A stretch of 64,000 nucleotides of DNA, taken from Planctomycetaceae bacterium. Lineage in GTDB: Bacteria > Planctomycetota > Planctomycetia > Pirellulales > Thermoguttaceae. Made by a program: the position numbers and the translations under genes. Shown piece after piece: positions 24,907-36,400 of this stretch (the stretch's first letter is position 1; every line of letters begins with the position of its first letter). The notes beneath the pieces are model-generated. The model was not told where the DNA came from, did no database searches, and saw nothing but the letters and a program-made list of their open reading frames with translations. The stretch lies in the NCBI GenBank assembly GCA_012719125.1, contig JAAYAY010000324.1, forward strand, positions 1-64,000, written 5' to 3'.

Positions 24907-26151
24907 TTATTTCACTTCCTCGGCACCGTCGAGAACGCTCGCCACATTGCGAATCCCAACGCCCGGGCCGTCGGGGACTCGCAACGCACCGTTATTGATC
25001 GTGAGGGCCGGCTCGAACCAGTCGCGGTAGCGCTGGATGTTGCGTTTGTACTCCTGGTAGAGGCCGATCTCGGGAGTGAACGAGGCGAAGTGGAGCATGT
25101 AGATGAAACCGAATCCGCCCGAGATGTGGACGGTGGTCGGCATGCCGGCCAATTGGGCCATGCGGGCGACGCGGGTGGAACGGATCAGGCCGCCGTAGTA
25201 TTGCAGGTCGGGCTGGACGATATCGACGCCCCGGTTGGCGATTGCCCAGCGGAAACGCCGCTCGCTGTATTCCTGCTCGCCGCCGGCCACGGGGATGGTG
25301 AGCGTGTCGGTCACGACCTTGGTGTCTTCCAGGTGGTCGAAGGGGCACGGTTCTTCGAAGTAGACGGCTCCGATGTCTTCCAACAGACGGCCGAAGCGAA
25401 CGGCCTCGGGCGGATCGTAGGAGCTGTTCGAGTCGGCGTGGATGGCGATGTCGTCGTCCAGCACCTTGCGGGAAAGGGTGATGAGCTTCTCGGTGCGGCC
25501 CGGCATGGAGTCGGCGTTGCGGCTCATGCGGCCGCCGACGCGGAATTTGACCGCTTTGCCGCCGGTCTCTTCGAGGAGCTTTCCGAGGTATTCGACCTCC
25601 TCTTCCGGCGTCGTGTCGCGGTTGCCGCTGGCCACGTAGAAGGGTACGTCGCGGCGAACGATCGTGCCCAGCAGTTCGCCGATCGACTTGCCGGCGATGC
25701 GGCCCAGCATGTCGAGAATGGCAAACTCGATCCAGGCCACCGGGCACCAGAGGGCGATTCCTTGCAGCTTGTAGTTGCTGCGGAAGCGGTAGACCTCCCA
25801 GATGTGCTCTTCCAGGTCCCGGGCGTCCTTGCCCGGAAAGTACGGGGCGACGAGCTTGTTGAAGATCGGATAGAGGTAGGCCCCGCGCTCGTTCGTCAGG
25901 GCGATCCCTTCGGCACCGTCCTTGGAGCGGACGTGGACGAAGTGGTCGCTGCCTTTCTTGAGCAGGCGGAGGGAGTCGATAACGACGGGCGTGTCGAACA
26001 GTTCCCTCTTGAGAACCGGCCGGGCCGCGGCGGCGTCGAGATCGGCGAGGGTGGGTTCGGCGGCGCGTGCGGGTGATGGGGCACGGCCCAGGAGTGTGCC
26101 TGCCGAGAGACCGGCGGCGGTTTGGAGAAAGCGGCGGCGTGATAGGTTCAT
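24907..26151 (-). CDS. Tat-exported enolase-superfamily protein (mandelate racemase/muconate lactonising type)
   Basis: A 414-aa protein with a Tat signal (SRRRFLQTAAGLSAGTLLG) and cleavage expected near residue 30. The fold has an N-terminal capping domain and a barrel with the superfamily signature: catalytic Lys in KAVKFRVGG, metal ligands Asp in HADSN, Glu in YFEEPCP and Glu in GGEQEY, then VQPDLQYYGGL, and a His in TVHISGG near the end. These residues support proton abstraction alpha to a carboxylate, typical of sugar-acid dehydratases or racemases. The substrate is unknown. Many planctomycete members carry Tat signals. The start follows GGAATAAGAC. Confidence 0.88.
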   Translation of the reverse strand: MNLSRRRFLQTAAGLSAGTLLGRAPSPARAAEPTLADLDAAAARPVLKRELFDTPVVIDSLRLLKKGSDHFVHVRSKDGAEGIALTNERGAYLYPIFNKLVAPYFPGKDARDLEEHIWEVYRFRSNYKLQGIALWCPVAWIEFAILDMLGRIAGKSIGELLGTIVRRDVPFYVASGNRDTTPEEEVEYLGKLLEETGGKAVKFRVGGRMSRNADSMPGRTEKLITLSRKVLDDDIAIHADSNSSYDPPEAVRFGRLLEDIGAVYFEEPCPFDHLEDTKVVTDTLTIPVAGGEQEYSERRFRWAIANRGVDIVQPDLQYYGGLIRSTRVARMAQLAGMPTTVHISGGFGFIYMLHFASFTPEIGLYQEYKRNIQRYRDWFEPALTINNGALRVPDGPGVGIRNVASVLDGAEEVK

Positions 26152-26343
26152 GTCTTATTCCCCCGGCTTGATGGTGAATGGATTCCAGCAGGCACCGCTG
26201 ATGAACGTCGATGTACGCTAATGTCGCTCAACGTATCCGTCACACTCCGGGCACACAGCCCATAACCCATAACCAGTGCTTGGATCTCTCACCCAGTATC
26301 AACGTTGATGAGCGTTTATCCGCGGTTTTCAAGGCGACGGCAG
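26152..26343. other. Spacer with dispersed 'gatgaacg' words
   Basis: No ORF is supported. Segments such as CACCGCTGATGAACGTCGAT (about 26197-26216) and GATGAGCGTTTATCCGCGGT (26307-26326) resemble each other and similar text at 16541-16580 and 9138-9165. They look like a diverged intergenic repeat. Confidence 0.4.
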
Positions 26344-26527
26344 CTATCCCTCAAAATACACTCCGTCTCGTTGCAGGATCTCTCGCAGGTCGCCGTAGGG
26401 CAACTCGCGGGTTGTACACTTCTTTGCCGAACACAGGGCCGCGGCGGTGCCGGCCGCCTGGCCTTGGGCCATGCAGCTCACGGTGTTGCGGGTGGACATG
26501 TGGGCCGGTGATCGGAGGGTAGGATAA
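26344..26527 (-). pseudogene. C-terminal remnant of an FAD-dependent oxidoreductase
   Basis: About 60 codons ending at the stop 26344-26346 read as the C-terminal cap of the family seen at 3269 and 4713: YPTLRSPAHMSTRNTVSCMA, then QGQAAGTAAALC, then REILQRDGVYFEG. The matching frame has no flavoprotein sequence upstream; the rest of the gene has been lost. The loss of the Rossmann motif makes it non-functional. Confidence 0.75.
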
Positions 26528-26887
26528 CCGGCGGATGTTCTGTCGGGCAAGAGACGGGCACGACGGGGACTTGGGGACCGGTTTCCGTCTCTTGTCCGCT
26601 GCCGGCTTGTGTTGGAGCGGCCCGGCCTGGGAATGACGGAATGGCGGCGGGAAAGATGCTGGCGACAGCCACTTTGCGCAAATCGGGGTGTCAATCGCAG
26701 AGGAGAGCGAAGAAACGCAGGGGAAATGCTTTCTTTCGAGCGGTTCTTTTGCTATTCTGTTTTTTCTGTGACTCCCGGCTCGCGGCCGGGTGTTGCGGGT
26801 GGCTTGTGACGAACATCCTCTGCAACGGGCCTGAAGCGGCTGTTTGCAGACATCCATCCCCGCAGACACGACGAGGAGTTGACGAAC

Positions 26888-28549
26888 ATGGCGGAATCCA
26901 AAGGCCTCCCCATGACGGCCAAATGGGACCCGGAGAAACTGCAGCGAGAGACGGCCGAGCTTGAGGCCCTGGCGAAGAAGCCGTTTCTACCTCGTGCGGC
27001 CGGGTACATCAAGCGAACGGGTCCGGGGTTGCTGCAGAGCGCGATGACGCTGGGAGCGGGGAGTGCCACGGCTTCGGTGCTGGCCGGTGCGTCGTTCGGC
27101 TACAAGCTTCTGTGGGTGCAGCCGGTCGCCATGTTCCTGGGCGTGATGATGTTGGCGGCGCTGGGCAATATCGTGCTCTCGACCGGGGAACGGCCCTACA
27201 AGTCGTTCGGGCGCGAGTCGAGCAAGATTCTTGTCTTTCTCTGGGCCTTGGGTACGATCGTGGCCTCAATCATCTGGCATTTTCCCCAGTATGGCCTGGC
27301 GGCGGGAGCCGCCCGCGATCTGGCCTCGATGGCGGGAGTCACGGTGGCCGGCACCGACGGAGGCGGTTTCACACCGGCCGGCTATGTGGTCAGTTTTCTG
27401 ATCGGCGGCGTGATTCTGTCGATCAACATCTTCACGGTATTCAGTTACGGCAGCAGCGCCAGGGGCATCAAGCTTTACGAGTGGTTCCTTCGGAGCGTGA
27501 TTGCTTTGATTGTCTTGATGTTCGCCATCGTCGTCGTGGCCAGCGCCGGACGGATCCAATGGCTGGAAGTCGGCAAAGGCTTTATCGGTTGGTACGGCAT
27601 TCCGGGATATCAGAACACGGAGAACGTGACGCTGGTGCTCGGGATGCTGGGGGCCGCGGTGGGCATCAATATGACGTTTCTTTACCCCTATTCGCTGTTG
27701 GCCAAGGGGTGGGGCAAGAGTCACAAGGCCCTTTCTCGCTGGGACCTGGGAATGTCGATGTTCCTGCCGTTCACCCTGGTCACGTCGCTGGTGATCATGG
27801 CCATGGCGGTGACGATCCATGACGGAACGGACGCGGTTCGAGCGGGGCTGCAGCCGGTGGCGGCGGCCGCCTCGCTTAGCGGGGTGCTGGGCGAGAACGC
27901 CGGACGCATCGTGTTCAACTTGGGGTTGATCGCCATGACCTGCACCGCCATCTCGACCCACATGGTGGTATGCGGGTTCACGTTTTGCGAGATGTTTGGG
28001 CTGGAATACACCAAGATTCGTTTCCGTATTTTTGCCATGGTGCCGGCCATTGGAATTCTCGGCGTGGTGACGAGTCTGCCGTTCTGGTTCCCGGTGGCCG
28101 CCTCGGCGATCTGCTTCACGATGCTGCCGATCGCCTATTTGCTCTTCCTGATCCTCAACAACAAGGCGAGCTTTCTGGGCGACGGGATGATCAAGTCGCC
28201 GAACCGCGCGGTCTTCAATTTCATTCTGGTAATCGCCTTGGCCGTGTCGGTGATCGGGGCTGCCATTCAGGTCAACAGCCGGGTGATCCAGAATCCTCAG
28301 GTTCGCGCGTTGTTTGGGGTGGAATCGGCCGCACCAGCCGCGCCGAAAGTGACCTCCGATCCGACTCCGCAGCCCGAGGAACGACTTGCTCCTGCGGAAG
28401 ACCCGAAACCGGAGGAATCCGCCCCGGAGGGCGAGCAACCAGCCGCTGCGTCGCCTGACGCGGGGGCCTCGGAGCAACCGAAGCCGGAGGCGAAGACTGA
28501 GGCCACGCTCGAAGAAAAGCCGGAAACCCCGGCCGAGAAGAAGGAGTGA
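26888..28549 (+). CDS. Nramp-like membrane transporter with atypical metal-site motifs
   Basis: A 553-aa protein with about 11 membrane helices and the overall Nramp pattern (GPGLLQSAMTLGAGSATAS, then GASFGYKLLWV). ATG 26888 is chosen over the upstream TTG because GAGGAG lies about 9 bases before it. In canonical Nramp the first helix has DPGN and the sixth MPH, which bind the metal. Here the first motif reads GAGS (56-59) and the sixth-helix region reads GINMTF (near 257-262). The last ~70 residues are a Pro/Glu/Ala/Lys-rich tail rather than a helix. It may move a different cation or have lost metal selectivity. Nramp-related Mg transporters also deviate at these motifs. Its neighbours give no hint. 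Confidence 0.85.
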   Translation: MAESKGLPMTAKWDPEKLQRETAELEALAKKPFLPRAAGYIKRTGPGLLQSAMTLGAGSATASVLAGASFGYKLLWVQPVAMFLGVMMLAALGNIVLSTGERPYKSFGRESSKILVFLWALGTIVASIIWHFPQYGLAAGAARDLASMAGVTVAGTDGGGFTPAGYVVSFLIGGVILSINIFTVFSYGSSARGIKLYEWFLRSVIALIVLMFAIVVVASAGRIQWLEVGKGFIGWYGIPGYQNTENVTLVLGMLGAAVGINMTFLYPYSLLAKGWGKSHKALSRWDLGMSMFLPFTLVTSLVIMAMAVTIHDGTDAVRAGLQPVAAAASLSGVLGENAGRIVFNLGLIAMTCTAISTHMVVCGFTFCEMFGLEYTKIRFRIFAMVPAIGILGVVTSLPFWFPVAASAICFTMLPIAYLLFLILNNKASFLGDGMIKSPNRAVFNFILVIALAVSVIGAAIQVNSRVIQNPQVRALFGVESAAPAAPKVTSDPTPQPEERLAPAEDPKPEESAPEGEQPAAASPDAGASEQPKPEAKTEATLEEKPETPAEKKE

Positions 28550-28695
28550 CGGAGGCAGCCCGCAGTTGGAGTCCAGGATTTGGACTGCTGAGGCGTATGA
28601 GGTGTTTTATGGACGGCAAGCTAAAGCTTGTACTCCAACAGTAAGCCGAAGCCCGGACTCCATCGATCGTCAAGACACGCTCCGACGCTGCGGCT

Positions 28696-28761
28696 TTGGC
28701 GGACGGCACTCGGAGAGTGCCTGCTACTATGGCGGACGGCACTCGGAGAGTGCCTGCTACT
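28696..28761 (+). repeat. Two 33-bp tandem repeats before asnS
   Basis: Units 28696-28728 and 28729-28761 are identical except for the first base (TTG versus ATG). Each contains GGCACTCGGAGAGTGCC, a perfect hairpin with a 3-base loop. They are in frame with asnS and would add [11 protein letters not shown] per unit if translated. Confidence 0.85.
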
Positions 28762-28776
28762 ATGAAGGACACGTTC

Positions 28777-30168
<1,392 letters not shown>

Positions 30169-30171
30169 GGC

Positions 30172-30309
30172 TCTCGCCAAGTCGCGAAGGCGCAAAGAAT
30201 AACTCTGCACGCTAAGACCGATGAACTCCTGCGTCCGGCAGACACGGAGTTCTTCTCCACCGAGTGGTTATGACGTCTCTGCTTTGCGCCTTCGCGTCGT
30301 GGCGAGAGA
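30172..30309. repeat. Inverted repeat of the 'gcgaaggcgcaaag' family
   Basis: Left arm TCTCGCCAAGTCGCGAAGGC plus GCAAAG (30172-30197) pairs with right arm CTTTGCGCCTTCGCGTCGTG plus GCGAGAGA (30282-30309). It lies just after the asnS stop. It belongs with the elements near 9359 and 21735. Confidence 0.75.
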
Positions 30310-30349
30310 TAGGCCCGACCAGTTGTACCAGAATCGCTCCCAAGCTTCC

Positions 30350-30913
30350 TCAGAATAAAACGCCAAACCGCACGTTTGTCAATAGGTCGGGAGCCGAATT
30401 ATTCAGGCCAACGCCCGTTTGCCAGGTGACTTGCAGCCGATCCGTACAGAGCCAGCTCACTCCGGCGCTGAGCATGTGACGTGTCGAGTGGTCGACCGAG
30501 CCGTCGTCGGCCAGCACCTGCCATTGAGAGAACAGGCCGACCCGATCGGTCAGCAGATAGTCGACGTCGACCGACTGTTGCCACTGGAGATAGTGGTCTC
30601 CGTCTTCGCGGAAGAAGGCCAGGCCGGAATCTCCTCCGAAGGAAAGCCTGTCGGTCAACCGCCACTGATAGAGCACGCCGCTTGTGGGCTGGAGACTTTC
30701 CATGGCAAAGCGGTTGCCGCCCAACGTGATGGGCACCGCCCCCAGGATGGCCGTCTGCGGAAGCCAGCCGGATTGCGGCCATAAGTCCAACATGAATCCG
30801 ACGTTAGGATCGAGGGACGTCGTGTTGGAAGCGTCTGCAACCCCGCTCTGATCGACGACAAGAGGCCCGGTCCACCTCAAAAAAAGCAACGAGTTGCCGC
30901 CGCCGGCCCTCAC
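30350..30913 (-). pseudogene. Fragment of an outer-membrane MetA/phenol-degradation-type beta-barrel
   Basis: A 187-aa frame whose strands alternate hydrophobic and polar residues, end in an aromatic (RFGVLF), and resemble the transporter-like 'MetA pathway of phenol degradation' barrels (YQWRLTDRLSFGG, YLLTDRVGLFSQWQV). The N-terminal half and any signal peptide are missing: the frame opens at GNSLLFLRWTGP. Upstream sequence on this strand does not supply it in another frame as far as can be seen. It is taken as a truncated gene, though a short intact protein cannot be excluded. Confidence 0.55.
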
Positions 30914-30996
30914 ACTCCATTCATCTCTCCCAAGCTGCGCGACGTCGCATCTTCAATGCACAGGAGGATTGCAGCCCGGGAAAGAGGCCAAGGTGC

Positions 30997-31389
30997 CTAA
31001 CGGCCTTTCACGCTGATCACCTTGACGGTGTCGGTGCCGACGAGGGGGCCGGCGTCGGTGTAGACGACGAGTTCCAGAACGGCCGTATCGCCCGGCTGAA
31101 CGACGCCCTTGATATCGGCGATCACGAATTTCGCCACGAAGAATCCGCGACTGTCCGCCTTCGACCAGGCAATCTCCACGCCGTTAAGCGTAACCTCGGA
31201 GTCCCCCACGGCGCCGTATGGGATGTCGGTATGGACGGTCACCCACGATCCCTCCGAAGCCAGATTGAGCACATTGGGCGCGACCTCGATGGCGATTGCA
31301 CCGGCCGAGTCGGCACGGGCCAGGGCGGCGCCGACACAGAACAGCAAGAGGCACGTCGCAACGCAGGTCCAGCACAATCCTCGTTTCAT
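30997..31389 (-). CDS. Small secreted protein, unknown function
   Basis: A 130-aa protein. ATG 31389 is supported by GGGAG about 9 bases upstream. It has a signal peptide (CVATCLLLFCVGAALARADS) and then a single beta-rich domain of about 100 residues (VLNLASEGSWVTVHTDIPYG... GDTAVLELVVYTDAGPLVGTDTVKVI). This resembles an Ig-like or cohesin-type sandwich used in exported proteins with 'value of a property at an endpoint' repeats. No function can be assigned. Confidence 0.75.
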   Translation of the reverse strand: MKRGLCWTCVATCLLLFCVGAALARADSAGAIAIEVAPNVLNLASEGSWVTVHTDIPYGAVGDSEVTLNGVEIAWSKADSRGFFVAKFVIADIKGVVQPGDTAVLELVVYTDAGPLVGTDTVKVISVKGR

Positions 31390-31581
31390 GAGAAGAACTC
31401 CCATAGAAAAGCCAACTCTTGCCCTGTGCCCAATATATCGCTCATGATAGCAGTGTTCCAAGACAATTCTCCCTCGATTTCGCCAGAAACTGCTTGAGTG
31501 TCGCGTTTTGGAAACAACGGCGCGGCACAGCCCTGCAGAATTTGCGCAGTAGCCGGTCACCTGGGCAGTTGGATCAACACG

Positions 31582-32196
31582 ATGTCCACCGAATATGCGG
31601 TAGAGCCCCTTTCGTCGTCGCGGTTCCCAGAGGCGGCAACTCTGCTGGCCCGGGCCTTTCAGAACGATCCGGTGATCGCATCGATCCTGCCCGGCATTTT
31701 GCCGGAGAAGCGGGCGCACAAGCTGGCGGTGATGTTCGAGGAGATGCTGGCCGTCAACTCGCGATGGAACGAGCCTCTCGGGATCGTCGACGGCGGCGCG
31801 GTCCGTGCCGCGGCGATTCTTCATCGGCCGGGGACGCATCCGTTGCCGCTCGGGACGGAAATCGGCCTGCTCTGGCGAGTCGTGCGGAGAATCGGCCCTC
31901 GCGGATTGACTCGCTTCATACGCTGGTCTTTGCGCATTGGGCGCAGGCATCCCACAACACCTCACTATTACCTCGAGACTCTGGGCGTCGAACCGGCCCT
32001 GCAAGGCCGGGGGTTGGGGTCGGCCATGCTCCGGAAGATCGCCGCCGTGCTCGATGCGGCCGGAGACGAATGTGTTCTCGAAACGGCCAACGACCGGAAT
32101 GTCGTTCTTTATGGGCGGTTTGGTTTCGAGATAACCAGGGAGGAACAGATTCTCGGCGCTCACGTGCGGTTCATGCGGCGCAGGCCGGTCATGTAA
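31582..32196 (+). CDS. GNAT family N-acetyltransferase
   Basis: A 204-aa enzyme. The acetyl-CoA binding motif A is LGVEPALQGRGLGSAML (Q-x-x-G-x-G/A), followed by the helix RKIAAVLDAAG and the later FYGRFGF-like strand LYGRFGFEI. The start at ATG 31582 avoids 28 upstream codons of poor content; the ribosome site is weak. Members acetylate small molecules or protein N-termini, and the substrate is not predictable here. It is followed, 108 bp later, by a secreted phosphodiesterase-like gene. Confidence 0.82.
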   Translation: MSTEYAVEPLSSSRFPEAATLLARAFQNDPVIASILPGILPEKRAHKLAVMFEEMLAVNSRWNEPLGIVDGGAVRAAAILHRPGTHPLPLGTEIGLLWRVVRRIGPRGLTRFIRWSLRIGRRHPTTPHYYLETLGVEPALQGRGLGSAMLRKIAAVLDAAGDECVLETANDRNVVLYGRFGFEITREEQILGAHVRFMRRRPVM

Positions 32197-32304
32197 GGGG
32201 GTTGCCCATGCCGCACCCGCGATGTTACCATCGGCGGCGTAGGGTTTTGGTCGAGCAGAAAGACGGGCTGCCGGAGTACGCTTTCACGGTTTTGGAGAAT
32301 CATC

Positions 32305-33252
32305 ATGAACGTATGCAGAGTATCCTCAGCAATCCTCCTTGTCTCGACATGCGCAGTTTTGTCGGCGGTCGCCTCCGAAGTATCGTCCGTCAATACCGAA
32401 CTCCAGGTCTATCCCATGCAGGCGATTGCCCCGACCGTCGCCGCAATCCTCGGTGTGCCGGCGCCAAAGCAGGGCGAAGCACCGCCGATCGACTCAGTCG
32501 TCAGGGATCTGCGCGGTTCCCAACGGGTGGCGATTCTCGGCATCGATGCATTCGGAAGCGCGATCTGGAACAAGATGCGCAACAGGACGCCCTATTTGAA
32601 CGGCCTGGCGTCCAGCAACAACCAGGCTCAGCTTCGCTCTGTCCTGCCGAGTGTGACGTGCGTCAACTTCGGATGCATGATCACCGGTGCTTCCCAGAAA
32701 ACGACCGGCATCACCACGTTCGACTCGAAACTCGCCTGTGAGGACCTCTGCAGCGTCCTGCGGGCCAACGGCCGGCAGAGCGGTGGTTTCGGCAGAAAGG
32801 ACTATACCGGGGACCGCTTGCTGGGACGCTACGCCGATTTCTCCGTTTCAGACAAGGCCACCGACGCGGACGTGATGGCCGGACTCAAAGCGGTCGTCGA
32901 AGAAAAGAAACCGGATTTCGTCATCGTCCAGTACGGGGAGACCGACGATGTCTTCCACGCCCGGGGACCGTTCTCCAAGGAAGCCGGAGATGCGTGTGCG
33001 GGGGCCGATGCATGGCTGGCAGAGCTTGTTCCGTGGTTGCGTCCTCGCGGTTATGCCGTCATCATCACGGCCGACCACGGCCAGCACGACGTCCCGAAGA
33101 AGGACGGAACTACGCGCGGCTCGCACGGATCGGAAAGCGACCTCGACTGTCTGGTCCCCCTGGTCTGGCTGCCCAGCACCGACCGCGCCAAAGAGTCCCC
33201 CAAGCCTTCAGGTGTCTTGCACCAAGCCGACAAAACCGTTGAACGGCCTTGA
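32305..33252 (+). CDS. Secreted alkaline phosphatase-superfamily (phosphodiesterase/nucleotide pyrophosphatase-like) protein
   Basis: A 315-aa exported metal-dependent hydrolase. GGAGA stands about 8 bases before the ATG, and a signal peptide (ILLVSTCAVLSAVASE) follows. Metal-site signatures: Asp in ILGIDAFGS, a candidate Thr nucleophile in SVTCVNFG, Asp and His in TDDVFHARG, and Asp-His in TADHGQHD. The His in GSHGSE may complete the site. This pattern fits type I phosphodiesterases. Substrate and partners are unknown. Confidence 0.8.
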   Translation: MNVCRVSSAILLVSTCAVLSAVASEVSSVNTELQVYPMQAIAPTVAAILGVPAPKQGEAPPIDSVVRDLRGSQRVAILGIDAFGSAIWNKMRNRTPYLNGLASSNNQAQLRSVLPSVTCVNFGCMITGASQKTTGITTFDSKLACEDLCSVLRANGRQSGGFGRKDYTGDRLLGRYADFSVSDKATDADVMAGLKAVVEEKKPDFVIVQYGETDDVFHARGPFSKEAGDACAGADAWLAELVPWLRPRGYAVIITADHGQHDVPKKDGTTRGSHGSESDLDCLVPLVWLPSTDRAKESPKPSGVLHQADKTVERP

Positions 33253-33257
33253 ATCGA

Positions 33258-33280
33258 CGCCCCGGCCTCGCGGCCGGGCG
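33258..33280 (+). terminator. Possible terminator hairpin
   Basis: Six bases after the stop of the phosphodiesterase-like gene, CGCCCCGGCC - TCGC - GGCCGGGCG can form a strong GC stem. The following sequence is TGGAAGACATTTT, so the T run is weak and displaced. A related stem lies near 26776-26792. Confidence 0.4.
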
Positions 33281-33444
33281 TGGAAGACATTTTCCAGGCC
33301 GTAACACCCGACCCAAATTATCCATGGCGGTCCTTCCTCCCCCGATCGGGAAGCCTAGGATTCTCCTCTCAGGCTGCTAGAATCGCGCTATATCATCTGC
33401 CTCGCGCAGGACGCGCTCGTTCATAACCTTCTTGGGGGGACAGG

Positions 33445-36400
33445 ATGACCACTCCAGCGTTTGCCCATCTTCATTGTCATAGCCACTACAGCTTGCTCGA
33501 CGGTGCCGGCCAGGTCGGCGCCCTGGTGACGCGAGCGAAAGACCTCTGCATGACGGCCCTGGCCCTTACGGACCACGGCAACCTCCACGGAGCCCTCGAG
33601 TTCTACCGCAAGGCCAAGGACATCGGCATCAATCCGGTCATCGGCTACGAGGCCTATATCGCGCCGGGGAGCCGGTTCGAGAAGGACTCGGGCAACATGA
33701 AGGCGGCCAGCTTTCACCTGACTCTGCTGGCGAAGAACCGCACGGGGTTCCAGAATCTGCTGAAACTGGCGTCGGCCGCCTATCTGGAAGGCTTCTACTT
33801 CCGTCCGCGGATCGACAAGCAGATTCTGACCCAGTGGAACGAGGGTCTGATTTGCCTGAGCGGGTGTGCGTCGAGCGAACTGAACCGCGCGCTGACTTCG
33901 GGCAAGGAACCGGATTTTGAGAAGGCCTGCGAAGTGGCCGCCTGGTACCGCGAACTGTTCGGCGATCGCTACTTCATCGAGATCCAGGACAACGGACTCG
34001 AGATTCAGAAGCTCGCCATGGCCGGTGCGATCGAAGTGGCCGATCGCCTGGGGATCCCCCTGGTGGCCACTAGCGACGTTCATTATGTGAACCGCGAGGA
34101 CTCCGAAGCCCAGGACGTGTTGCTCTGTGTGAATACAGGCAAGTTCCGAACTGACGCCAATCGCATGCGGATGGAGGGCAACGAGTTCTACCTTCGCAGT
34201 CCGGAAGAGATGTACGCCGCGTTGCCTGGCCAGGAGGAAGCCCTCAAACGGTCCCAGGAGATCGCCGACAGCGTCGACATCCAACTCGAACTCGGTCAGC
34301 GCCATTTCCCGGTCTTCACGCCGCCCGCGGGGCAATCGTCGGAAGACTACCTGCGGCAACTCTGCCTCGAAGGACTGAAGCGGCGTTATGCCGACAATCC
34401 GAAGCGGATGGTCGAGGGCGAGCTAAGCGAAGAGGTCATGGCCCGGCTCGATCGCGAACTGGGCGTGATCAACAAGCTCGGCTTTCCCAACTACTTTCTG
34501 ATTGTTTGGGATTTTGTGCGTGTGGCCCACGAGCGCGGCATTGAAACCACCGCCCGCGGATCCGGGGTGGGGGCGATCGTCTGTTACGCCTTGGGGCTGA
34601 GCCACGTCTGCCCGCTGGAGTACGACCTGCTGTTCGAGCGCTTTCTCGATATCAACCGCCTCGAAGCGCCGGATATCGACATCGACTTCTGCCAGCAGCG
34701 CCGCGGCGAGATCATCCAGTACGTGAAGGAGAAGTACGGGCTGGAGAACGTGGCCCAGATCGGCACTTTCGGCACGATGGCGGCCCGCGCGGCCATTCGC
34801 GACGTCGGCCGCGTGCTCGGGCTGCCGATTGCGCGAGTGAACGAAGTCGTCTCCAAGGTGCCCGACCATCTCGGGATCACGCTCAAGAAGGCCCTAGCCG
34901 AAAGCGACGAGCTGCGGAAGATGTACGAAACGGACCCGGAGGTCCGCGAACTGCTCACCTTGGCGCAGCAGATCGAAGGTCTGGCGCGCAACGTCGGCAC
35001 TCATGCCGCGGCCGTGGTCATTGCCGACCGGCCCTTGACGGACTACTGCCCGCTCGGTCGGGTGCCGGGCAAGGACGACATCATCACCCAGTGGTCGATG
35101 GGCGACGTCGAGAACGGCGCCGGCCTGCTCAAGATGGACTTTCTGGGCCTGCGGAACCTGACGATTCTCACCAAAGTGGTCGACCTGATCGAGCAGACGA
35201 CGGGCAGACGGATCGATCCCTACAAGTTCCCCCTGGATGACAAGGCGACCTACGCCCTGCTGTGCCGCGGAGAGACGAAGGGCGTTTTCCAGCTCGAAAG
35301 CGGCGGCATTCGCGATCTGTTGCAGCGGATGAAACCTGACAGTTTCCGCGACATCATCGCCACCAACGCCCTCTATCGTCCCGGCCCGCTGGAAGGCGGC
35401 ATGGTCGACGACTACATCGAGGTGAAGCACGGGCGGAAGCAGGCGACGTACCTCCACCCGGTCATGGAGGCGATTCTCGGCGAGACGAACGGCGTGATGG
35501 TCTACCAGGAACAGGTCATGCGGATCCTCAACCGTCTGGGCGGGATCGAATTGGCCAACGCCTACAAGTGCATCAAGGCGATCAGCAAGAAGAAGCTGCC
35601 CATCATCGCCAAGAATCGCGAGAAGTTTCTGGAAGGGGCCCAGCAGCAGGGGGTCGCCAAGAAAGACGCCGAAGAACTCTGGGAGATGATCGAGAAGTTC
35701 GCCGGCTACGGCTTCAACAAGAGCCATTCGACGGCCTACGCCCTGATCGCCTACATGACGGCCTATCTGAAGACGCACTACCCGGTGGAGTTCATGGCGG
35801 GGCTGCTCTCGGGCGACGTGCCGAACCGCAATTTCACCCGCAAGGATTCGACCGTCGAGCACCTCGAAGACTGCCAGCGGATGGGAGTCGAGGTCGTGCC
35901 ACCCAATGTGAACGAATCTTCTCGCGACTACACCGTCAAGGACGGCAAGATCCATTACGGCCTGGCGGCCATCAAAGGGTGCGGCGGACCGGCCGCCGAC
36001 GCGATCGCCGAAGCCCGGAAGAAGGGTCCGTACAAAAGCCTGTTCGACTTCTGCAAGCGCGTCGACCCCCAGGCGGTCAACCGCTCGACGATCGAAACGC
36101 TGCTCAAGGCCGGGGCCTTCGATTGTTTCGGCGCTCGCCGCTCGCAGTTGGCCGCCGTGGTCGACCGGGCGATCCAGACCGGGGCCGCGGCCGCCTCGGA
36201 CCGGCGCCACGGGCAGCTTGGCCTGTTCGACACCGCGCCCGCCGAGGAAGAGGAAGACGTTGCCGCCGCCGCCCTTCCCGACATTCCCGAATGGGACGAG
36301 CGGGACAAGCTGAACAAGGAGAAGGAGGTCCTGGGGTTCTACCTCACCAGCCATCCCCTGGCCGAGTACGAACAGATCCTGTCCACCTATTGCTCCCACA

